53,500 nt of DNA from Cristatella mucedo (taxonomy: Eukaryota > Bryozoa > Phylactolaemata > Cristatellidae), in the NCBI GenBank assembly GCA_009760855.2, contig WPIO01000129.1, positions 374,001-427,500 on the forward strand. The letters are read 5' to 3'. This document shows positions 44,625 to 53,500 of the stretch, piece after piece. Below the pieces are notes generated by a model that made no database searches, was not told where the DNA came from, and saw nothing but the letters and a program-made list of their open reading frames with translations. A program made the translations under genes and the position numbers. Position 1 is the first letter of the stretch, and each line of letters begins with the position of its first letter.

Positions 44625-44765
44625 TCTCTCGACCTTCAAATCTGATGTGGATTTTAGTTCACCAGCCGGTAATCCAGCATTGCCCACCACAAGCTGTAGT
44701 GACAGCCGTTAAAGCTCTTCTGCTACTAAATTAATGAGGCTATCGAATCAGCTAAGCATTTCTTT
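44625..44765 (+). mobile_element. SINE fragment
   Basis: Body GCATTGCCCACCACAAGC, then AAAGCTCTTCTGCTAC and the GAATCAGCTAAG end. Confidence 0.5.
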
Positions 44766-45669
44766 GAGTTATGGTCATTGGAATTCTGGAGCTAGTCTGG
44801 CAAGTATGAGCTTTGCCAGAGCTCCTTACCGGTGCCTTTCCAGTTGGGCTAAGGCCCAAGGGGCAAGACAGTTGCACCTCGCCCGAATGTTGGCCCCTAA
44901 CAATGATGCAATCACGGTAGAGTGTGATGCCCTGCAGGTAGTTTAATTTGCTACTCGAGCTCTGATCCGGCTTGGGACCTGGGGAGCATAGTTTTGTTTT
45001 GAAGCTCGACTCCTCTTTATTATTGAGTTTCACTGTCGTCCCGCGTTCGCTGCAAACCACTCACAATTTTCTCCGAAGTTTGACTTTCAAATATTACTGT
45101 TGCATAAAATACTGCTGCAGATGCTATGTATAATATACTGATGCTCCGTGATGCTAGGTTCCAATTGATCAAATGACTAATGTTGCCTAAGCTAACCGGT
45201 GCTTTCTTCAGCTTATCCCATCATATCTCACAAAGTTCTTCTTAATGTCTTTCGTTGCAATTACGTTAGATTTGTTGCCTGGTCGCTGGAGATTCAGTAT
45301 TACAATTGCTGGAGTTGCCTACTGATCATCACATGGAGGTGCTTTCTCTCTCGCATGACATCAGCAGGCGAGTGTTAATGGAGCTCACGAGCCTCCACAC
45401 TACTCGCTTCCAGTGGAAAGTGTGTCAGGACTAAACAGATGCAAAAAAGGTAGCTAATCAAGAGTGCTTTGCTTGCTCAGCCGAAATAGACTAAGATGCC
45501 AAGCCTGAGTGAGTGCGGACCCCTCACTAGGAGGCAGATCTCCAGATCATCTCAAGGTGGACTTCAAAATGAGCGATCGCAGGCAATTCAAGCCCCTTTG
45601 CCTTACGAAGCTTACGGTTGCAACAAAAAAAAACTTGAGGGACTCTAGTGCGTGGTCATGCAGACACCG

Positions 45670-45845
45670 TCCCGTGTATTAGCCTAGGGGTGAGATGCAG
45701 GCACTTCGCATGACAGGTTCGAGCCCTTCAGCATCCAATGCTTTACTGCTTACAGCAACCAGGGGAGCTGCGCTGCACATAATAGCTTCTATGGCCTTTT
45801 TGTGTGCCATATAAATCTGGTTGCTAAATCTGCTGACTTTTGCTT
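45670..45845 (+). mobile_element. SINE-like copy, diverged
   Basis: GACAGGTTCGAGCCC (B-box), then TTTACTGCTTACAGCAACC and a degenerate tail. Confidence 0.45.
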
Positions 45846-46958
45846 TACTTTGTGCAGCTCAGAACGGTCAACGTGTCGGTGGATATCAAGCCTAAGTACT
45901 TAGAGAGCTTAGAGGGTACCTGAGGACAGGCTTACTGCTGGTGGTCAGATCAATGCTCACAACTTCTTTGTCGAGACGAGACAGTTAGATGCTGACGCTG
46001 CTGCTGAGCTTGTGTATCTAAATGCTCAGGGAGACAGTCCCAGTCACAGCGAGTGCCAGAGGCAGCCATTGTCGTTCTCAGCTGTAGTCGTAAACAGCAA
46101 GTGACACAGTAGCAAGCTCTACGTCAAGCTCAGGGGTGTGTTGACAGTTTAAAAACGTTGATTTGCAATGACTCATTTGAATCCGGATATTCCAGCCTGG
46201 CAGGGATTATTAATTTTAGTAAAAGATTTCTATAATGCCCCAGACAGCTAAATATCTTTCTCGATAATTAATATGTGAGGGTAAGAAAACATGTCAATTG
46301 GCTATTCCAATGCTGGAACTGCTGCTGGTGAAAACTGCTTCCCTTGTGGCTTTTTTGCTTACACCCTTTGACTAAGTAGTACAATCTTTGGCCAGAACAC
46401 AACGTTGGAAAAGCTGCTAATATTTATTTGGACTATTTATATGATGCAATTAAATACCTATTTTGCATTTCGTTGTGTTTTTAAAATCTGTAAACACTAT
46501 CTTAGAGTAATCATGGTGGCATAATTCAAAGCTTGTCATGAACAGCTACGATCACTCTCTGATTATTAAAGTCAAAATATATGTACCTGAGGGATTTATA
46601 CATCGATACTTTTTCTAAGAAGTTCCTCAGCTATACATGGACCAGATGCCAAAACCAATGAAATCTTTCTGTTTTTCCAGTGATTTTTTTATCTCTCTGG
46701 AAAGCCAAATTCCCAACGTATCAGTTTCAAATGTCGTGCATGATATTTTTTAGGCTCGTGACTCCGACTTAGTTAATACGACTGTGTGTGCTCACGTGGC
46801 TTTCAGATTTGACTGTCAGCAGAGATCAGCGGCCTGCACACCTAGATACCTCTTTATCAATCTGACCTTTGTTGACCTATGTTGATCTGACCTTTATACG
46901 TGCACATACACCAGGTGGATGGCAACAAGTCAGGACAGCAAGTGCCCATCTCTTTCAG

Positions 46959-47062
46959 GTCTTTGGTCGATCACTCAGCATCATTGATGGTGTAAGAGTG
47001 TCTCTTCGCCTTTGGGACACATTTGGATATCACGATAAGGATAGGCGGTTTGCATATGGAAG
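46959..47062 (+). CDS. RHOBTB: RhoBTB GTPase, second coding exon (switch II)
   Basis: Acceptor TCTCTTTCAG ends at 46958 and donor GTAAGG starts at 47063. The exon is 104 bases, phase 0 in and phase 2 out. It encodes VRVSLRLWDTFGYHDKDRRF followed by AYGR: WDTFG with the charged KDRRFAYGR string is the RhoBTB form of switch II, in which the Gln of classical Rho proteins is absent, so GTP hydrolysis is probably slow or lost; the last point is family knowledge. It joins the first exon in frame at EE|VFG. No stop or frameshift. Confidence 0.92.
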
Positions 47063-47656
47063 GTAAGGCTTGTTCAGCTTGTGCAGCCTGCTGACATGGC
47101 ACGACAAGTTATCTGGCTCTGGAGGTTGGCACTTGACTTGGCACTTGACACTAGTCCCTCGCGGACCTAGTGCCAGAGCAGCTTAATAGAGTGCCACTTT
47201 CAAACGTAAATCTCCGCACCTGTTGATTGCCTGGCATCACTGTATTGCAAAGTATCGTCGCACGCAGGTATGCTGCCATAGAAGAGCAGCATCCCTCTGC
47301 AGAGATTAAGCTAAGAGTGGGTCAATGAGCAGAGTTGCCCGCTTCACAGTTCGAGTTATGTGCATGCTCTCTTGCTGCTGATCGCCATGCATTTTGACAT
47401 CAGGCTCCACCAGTAGGGGATCACAAAAGATGGGCAATGGCCGAGTTTGCGTAGCAGCCGTGAAGCCTATCAAAAAAGAACGGTTCCATGAACTCTCCAA
47501 ACGCATGCTGATGGCATGTACATCAGACTTGACTAAGCTGTGAAAGAACTATCATAGATGCGAATTAGCAATTTGCATCTTACCTATCGGTTCTTGTTCA
47601 TGCCAGTGGTGATTTGCCTATACATGCTGACCGTCACTTAGAACCTAAGCTACACA

Positions 47657-47855
47657 TGCACACACACACACACCCGCGCGCGCGCACACACACACACAAA
47701 CACACACACACATATATATATATGTGTGTGTGTGTATGTATATTTACACAATGGTTTATATATATATATATATATATATATGTGCATATGTATCCATGCA
47801 TGCATGCATGCGTGAGTGCATGCATACGTGCATGTATGTGTGTGTGACCGAGAGG
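47657..47855 (+). repeat. Compound (CA)n/(CG)n/(TA)n/(TG)n/(GCAT)n microsatellite
   Basis: Alternating purine-pyrimidine over nearly 200 bases, including CGCGCGCG and two TATATATA tracts and ATGCATGCATGC. Confidence 0.95.
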
Positions 47856-48092
47856 GTGTGCGCTTGTAAAGTGTCCCAGGCCCCATAATGTCTACAGGCT
47901 ATTGACTGGCAGCCAGGAGATACCTATCAGTTACAAGAACAAAGAAAAAGTACTTGCCTCCAGCATACATAATCAGTTTGAAGCAACTTTGAATTTGACT
48001 GGCAGCACAAAACTAGATGATGGCTAGTTGCAATGCCATGTTTACATGGAAAATTACGTAGCAACAAATGTGGCAGAATACTTCATAATATT

Positions 48093-48790
48093 TCAATCGT
48101 ACCCACTTTCAACTCGTAACAATGCTATTTGGGCTCGCACTGATAAAGATCTCACAGCCACGTTTGCCATTGCAAGTGCGATATCCTGCTTAGACATTTG
48201 TAACTCACCACTACCAGGTCTATATGCCAGTGCAATTGGAGGCTTATACTGGTTGCAGATCTCTGTGGCATGTTTTGTCTGTGGTGAACATAGCAACTGC
48301 GACAGTATACCATTTCTCACCAGCCTCTGCTAGCACCCTGTCAAGCAATGTCTCGACTTTTGGGTTCTGTCGATCAATTGTAGGTCCATTCATTCATTTG
48401 CTTCAGCATACTGTTAAGAAATAATTCCCTCTTTGGATTCACATCATACCATCTGGTCGTCTTACTAAGGTCGATTGGCATGGACTCTAACCAACATCAA
48501 ATACTGTGGAGAGGCTGCCTTCAGTTGTTTCCTCGAAAGCCTAGAACTCTGTACTGACTGACTTCAAGAGATCACTTTGCTGACAAAATTTAAAAAGAAG
48601 CTAAAAAAAACATTTTTTCCTCACAGCATTTGCTAAGTGTTCTGAATTGTCCTTGGTTTGCTCATGCGTGCTGAACTTGCGGTTGCTATTGGTCATAACT
48701 TGATGAGCGGTTTTATCAGCATCTGTAGGGATTTGCTGATATAGAATTATTTCTCTTATAGTGCATTTTTACAGTTATTACTATTATTAA
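48093..48790 (+). mobile_element. Old LINE A relic
   Basis: Degenerate match to LINE A coding end: SCLDICNSPLPGL and following correspond to the DFCNSLLTGLP region, then the 3' UTR ending in short TTA repeats at about 48778-48790. Many stops. Confidence 0.65.
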
Positions 48791-48795
48791 GCAAT

Positions 48796-49170
48796 TTAAT
48801 AATAATAATACATTTGATATTGCGCCTGCATAGAGCTCGATCTCTATCTAGGCACTTTATATTTGCTACAAAGGAAGCACGATCGAAAGATTAGCGATAG
48901 CATGCTCAATAAATAACAAGAATAGCATGGTTAGGGGTAACATGCACAAGGTCAGCATGTAAGTATGGTTAGTGGCAGCCTGCGCAGTGTCCACACACAT
49001 AAGCACATAAAGGACGAATGACAGGGACCAAGTAAATGCAGTGATGAATAGATGCGTTTTTTGCTTTTTTTTTAGATGTGGTAAAGTCAAGAGATGTTGC
49101 GATGCAAATCGGGAATAAGTTCCATGCTTTGGGAGCATAAGAACTAAAGGCCCAGTCTCCAAAACTATTA
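48796..49170 (-). mobile_element. LINE A 3' fragment, tail-to-tail with the previous copy
   Basis: Reverse complement carries GGCACTTTATATTTGC, GGTTAGGGGTAACATGCAC and the coding end near 49090-49165. Opposite orientation to 48093-48790. Confidence 0.85.
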
Positions 49171-49509
49171 GAGTTATTGTTACTACTATTACTTGCATGA
49201 AATCAGTTTAAGAGTTTTCATTTTCATTGGATGATACACAAACTAATTATTGGGTCAAAGGTGCACTTATGTGACTATCCTGGTCCAGTTTATAAAGTCA
49301 CTGTTAGCAATTGTAATAATGTTTTCATTCTTATCTATATACGTATACATGTAAGGATGTGCATGTGTATACATATGTGTCTGTGTGTGTGTGTACACAT
49401 GTACATATGTCTAAAAATGGTTAGCATATGGCTTCCCTCTTGTAGTTTTTGTTTTTTCTGACTAATTTTCTGATGATGGGCCCACTTTGTTCATTAAAAT
49501 TTGATAGAA

Positions 49510-49610
<101 letters not shown>

Positions 49611-51084
49611 ATGGTATGCACCTACCAGTACACAGTAGCCTACTCTTTCTGGTTGAATGCATTGATTCTGGTTTCTGGTTCACAGATTCTATCGAATTCT
49701 GGCAAGATTTGGATGAATCTACCATATTGTGTGCACATAAATTACTCCAAAGATCAAATGGAATATATACATTACTTAGGTGCAACAAACAGACTGGCGT
49801 CTTCTCTCCCTAAAGTCGTTGTCATTTTGATTCAGCTGCACATACATGGGCTGATTCTGCTCAATACAATATTTGAACCAAGGTTAAGCTACCAATGGCA
49901 ACGTTTGAATTATACCTAACGACATTAACATAATTGGTGGGTCGTGTAGCTATAGACGAACAGTCAACCGCCAAACTGCAGCTAAGAATCTCTAATAAGG
50001 GATAGGGTCAAGAAAACTTTACACACTAGTAGTTCCTATGCATATATCTGTGCATATATGGTTATTTTGAATACCATACATGAACGTTCGCGTATACTGG
50101 AAGGGTGTAATTTCTGGTGAATTTGTTTCATTAGTTTCATTTACAATTTAGTAAGACTAATAATGTTTATGCAGACATGGTGGAAACATTCCATTCAATA
50201 TTTAAGACGTTAACTCTTACGTTATCATTACTATTTGCTATTATGTCCTGGTTTACTTTTCCCTTTCACTTTGCCATTGTTTGCACCTTTCAATTTTTCT
50301 CCACTGGTGTCCTCGTGTCATGGAATCTGGACACTTTGTTCTGGCTTTATATTCCTTTCATTACTCGCTATTCGATTCGTGCCTATGCCTACATGGCACT
50401 TGGGGAGACAGCAAACCTGTATGATCCTCCAAAACACTTTCATCGAATACCAGGGTTGGCCTGCATGCAGCGTGTGTAGAGTTCCTCAAGCAATCCTTTG
50501 CTGCTGTACTGGCTGGTCTTAGCCTAGCTGTATAGCGCTGGCAGTTCACGATTCTGGTTCACCAACAAAATCGAAAATTATCTACAAATTCGTACCGCCA
50601 AATGCCTGCCGGTAAAATCGCTCAAATGAAAAAATAAATTCTGCCATTTTAAATTCAGTTTTAATAGAAAGTAATGATTAAAAATTTAGTAAATCAATCT
50701 GATTGATGTAAATCAGTAATTCTCATCGTTAATTATTAAATTTATATTAAATATCAAATTAGTTTTAAAAATTGGCTGAATTAAAAACTGTATGCTGATT
50801 TCCTTAACTGTATTGCCGAAGGATCTTGGCCCAGAATTAACCTACCACCTTACCACTATGTCTTAGCCCAGTTGTATGGTGCTTTGGCTTCATGAATCAG
50901 GTCGTGGTTTAAAGTTCTTCAGCAGGCAGTTTTATATTTCCCGCTCCTAGCCTTGAGTGTGGAAGCTAGAATGACCTTTGTGCAGCTATACAAATGATGC
51001 TGGATAAGTTCACATTTACTCTTCTTGCTGTTTGACGTGAAGTAACGGTAACCCTCGGCCACTGAGTTGCTATTATAGATAAAT

Positions 51085-51262
51085 AAAAACACTAGCTGAT
51101 TTAAGAGCCTCTTTTGTATAGCGACAGAAGAGCCTTGAATGCTATCACCACCACTCGGAGTCGTAACAAAGGATTGCCCAACGCAGGATCAGAACCCATG
51201 ACCTCTGGACCGAGGTCGTGAAAAGCCTTACCTAGTGTACCATTACGGCTCACCTATATTTA
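51085..51262 (-). mobile_element. tRNA-derived SINE
   Basis: Reverse complement of a full copy: head GGTGAGCCGTAATGG, B-box region (plus strand GGATCAGAACCCATG), body with GGATTGCCCAACGC and the AGAAGAGCC tail. Confidence 0.8.
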
Positions 51263-52506
51263 AAAAGGCTTGGTGGACAAGCGGCACCTGTATTGCAGCT
51301 TGCAATAAGCAGGACATAAGCGCCGTTCCGCTGTCGCTTGCCAAGAGGAGCTGCTAAGTGGACCGGCGTGCCAAGCAGCCACTGATAGCAATAAGCAAAT
51401 GAAGCTGATTAAAGAAACTCTATCGAAGGGCCCTGAAATAAAATCTCTGTAAAAGACAAATTCCTAGAAGTGAATTAATCCGATCAAGCGACAGCATGCA
51501 GAATATTTCGTTTGGAAGACTTTCTGCATGAATGACTGAAGACACAAACGTAATGGAGCCCGAAGCTCCATTTACCAACATTGCTCGAAAGGTAGTTTGG
51601 GCAAAAGATAGGGCCGATTTAAAAATCAATGGCGAAGTGCTTTTACTGGACTACATGGCTTATAGCTTAGCTGTGATGGGCACTTGTCGTTCGAGCACAA
51701 CTACCCGCATTTAGCGAGAAACTTTCGGGGAGTATTGCAGCTCGATTCAAGGAACGGCAACGCCAGCTTTCGTACGCTGAGATCTATAAATAGGCTACAC
51801 CCGTCACGAGTCAACTATCACGAAAGCGGCTAGGTCAACTACCGCGAAGTGGGATAGCAGCAACGACTTCCATTTAATAGCATGTCTGAATGAGTCGAAC
51901 TGCACCTCTGCAAACTTTACTTCATCCGTGATCGATAGCTAACGATCAGCAGCCGTCTGCCACCGTCATGGTGAGATATTGTCCATAATCTAAACAGCTG
52001 CTCGGCGAGGTACACTCACATGACTGACTGGAATATATGGCTGAGCTGTTTGACCTTCTTGCTGTAAGCGAATTCCAACGGCGGCATTGCAGACAGACCA
52101 TTATTCAATTAGTTGCTTCCTGACCATGCGTACCCATTTTCTGTGCATGGTGTAGTTCGCTTACGTCGAATGTCGCACGGCGACAGAGTATAGCTAGGAG
52201 CTCAGTAGTTGAGGCAGGCAGCACGGAAGGAGGGGGTTAAGGGGTGCTGGGTAATCGTGCTGCGTCGATTACGTGGTCGTCAACAAATGGCTGCCTGCTT
52301 TAGATGGCCGCCGCCGAGACCTCGTCCAGCGAGAGGAGGCGGCGGCGGTCATCGAGCTCGGCATCGACGCAGCGAATGATACGGACGGAGGAGGCGACGC
52401 AGAATCCACAGCCAGCCCCGGCGTTGAAAGGCGGCACTGCCGTGTAGAGGCAGCCTCGCGCTGCTGTTGCTGCTGTAGCTGTTCCTTTTGTTTCCCTTTT
52501 TTATAG

Positions 52507-52698
52507 GGCTAATGTCGTGCTGCTGTGCTTCTCGCTCGTTCGACCTGCTTCGCTAAAGAATGCGCAGGAGCTGTGGTATCCAGAGATCTGCAAGTGCTGT
52601 CCTGGCGTACCGGTGATCCTTGTCGGCTGCCAGGCCGACCTGCGATATTTGTACTCTTACAAAAGCTTCATTGAACTCGACAAGGGACCATTTTTTAG
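52507..52698 (+). CDS. RHOBTB: RhoBTB GTPase, third coding exon (G4 region)
   Basis: Acceptor TTTTATAG ends at 52506; donor GTGAGT starts at 52699; 192 bases, entering with one base that completes the Arg codon and leaving in phase 2. It encodes [24 protein letters not shown] and [11 protein letters not shown]. VGCQxDLRY is the RhoBTB variant of the nucleotide-specificity motif (N/TKxD in other Ras-like proteins). The next exon, expected to finish the GTPase domain before the BTB domains, is not recognised before 53500. The codon bias is GC-rich, as in exon 1. Confidence 0.92.
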
Positions 52699-52954
52699 GT
52701 GAGTCGCATCGCTTGCATGAAGCTTTTATCCTAGTAAATATGACGGAGACAGGTTTCGCTGTAAAATGACGCCATAGTACATTGCAAAACCACTGGCGTT
52801 TCCGGTTTCACTCCTCAGCAAAGCAAGCTCTGCTCTAGCGATGTATGCCAGTCATATAGTTATAATTTCATACGGTGCCTGCTCAGGCGATTTATGAGTT
52901 CCTGCAGATCTCCAATGAACTATATATTAGAGCTTTCTTTCTCTGAGTGTTAAC

Positions 52955-53025
52955 AAAAAATAATAGTGCATTTGTATCGGGCTTCAAGGGAACTGAATAT
53001 GTTTTTCTAGGGATGTCACATGTGA
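52955..53025 (-). mobile_element. LINE A 3' tail fragment, weak
   Basis: AATAATAGTGCATTTGTAT, then a GGGAACTGAAT segment resembling the reverse complement of the LINE A tail. Confidence 0.4.
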
Positions 53026-53117
53026 CGTCACATGTGGTGCCAAAGAAACATACCGACTGATGGGGCATAATAGGACACGCAAGTTTTTGTGGGTTGTGTT
53101 AGTCTAAAGTTATCAAA

Positions 53118-53500
53118 ATGAATGCGAAAGACATCTGCAAAGAGGACTGGAAATTTAGGCATGCAACAAGTCTAGAAACAGTGAGCGATTTCTATCCCAA
53201 TGCGCCGGCAAGCAAGCCGGACTCTGAGGTATTAACAGTCGACATCCACTCGGTGAAAGTAGGAAATCAATTTTTGCAATCTTTAAGTGGTGCCCTTTCA
53301 AGCGCCCCGAGCCGGCACTTATACCGGCTGCTTTGTGCGACCGATACGGATTTCTTCTACTGCCTCGGGGCAAAAGGCACGATTGTAGCGGATCCCCAGG
53401 ATCCTCACTTCGGCATCATTCGCATCGCGAGGAGCCTAGCTCATTCTGTCCGCCAGGAATGCATCTCCAGCCGCTCGGCACGAAGTCGACGACTACTGCA
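53118..53500 (+). CDS. Unrecognised frame open at the right edge
   Basis: From ATG 53118-53120 the frame has no stop in 127 codons to the end of the window; the upstream in-frame stop is TAG 53100-53102. The composition looks protein-like (mixed, with DTDFFYCL and a basic C-terminal RSARSRRLL) and third positions are G/C-rich towards the end. It does not resemble the missing RhoBTB region. It could be a host gene in the intron, a repeat-derived frame, or chance. Confidence 0.3.
   Translation, partial: MNAKDICKEDWKFRHATSLETVSDFYPNAPASKPDSEVLTVDIHSVKVGNQFLQSLSGALSSAPSRHLYRLLCATDTDFFYCLGAKGTIVADPQDPHFGIIRIARSLAHSVRQECISSRSARSRRLL

Noticed and set aside
50177-50479. 100-codon hydrophobic frame
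   Set aside because: Phe/Ile-rich only because of T-rich DNA; no recognised family and inside RhoBTB intron 2.
52273-52506. Frame reading into the third RhoBTB exon
   Set aside because: It ends exactly at the splice acceptor region in another frame; composition reflects a CGG-rich patch.

Overview
The window is animal (metazoan) nuclear DNA; I cannot place it more precisely. Evidence for a metazoan: three exons of a RhoBTB-type atypical Rho GTPase gene with GT..AG introns of 7.5 and 5.4 kb, CR1/L2-type LINEs ending in (TTA)n, a tRNA-derived SINE family and many microsatellites. Base composition changes sharply near 13,060: the left part is AT-rich and the rest is more balanced.

Region 1 (1 to about 13,050) is the most interesting part. 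It is a decaying Polinton/Maverick (adintovirus-like) element, open at the left edge. I can support a Polinton-type rve integrase with its C-terminal domain, an FtsK/HerA-type packaging ATPase, an adenain-like cysteine protease, a jelly-roll capsid-like protein, a PLA2-like virion protein, a short minor-virion-type ORF, a zinc-ribbon protein with HGKK repeats, an HNH-AP2 endonuclease, a YqaJ-like exonuclease, a Cys-rich protein, a two-TM protein, and three genes built from phage tail-fibre-like repeats (two on the minus strand at the left, one on the plus strand at the right). No DNA polymerase B is visible; in this family it usually lies at the end opposite the integrase, which here is outside the window. 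The Walker A lysine, the PLA2 histidine and other key residues are replaced. The capsid-like frame has eight internal stops but almost no frameshifts. A young CR1/L2 LINE splits one fibre gene, and an 80-bp tail of the same family sits inside the exonuclease gene. A 184-bp palindrome lies at the right boundary.

Region 2 (13,240 to about 38,900) is repeat-rich host DNA with no supported host gene. It holds SINE copies, LINE relics of two families (called A and B here), a 1.7-kb palindrome (21,638-23,370), a degenerate 175-bp tandem repeat, a 650-bp decamer array (29,925-30,570) and a LINE A nested in a LINE B.

Region 3 (38,900-53,500) is the RhoBTB locus on the plus strand: coding exons at 39,068-39,466, 46,959-47,062 and 52,507-52,698. 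The introns carry LINE and SINE relics and long (CT)n, (GA)n and (CA)n tracts. The gene continues past the right edge. A further 127-codon frame, open at the right edge, starts at 53,118.
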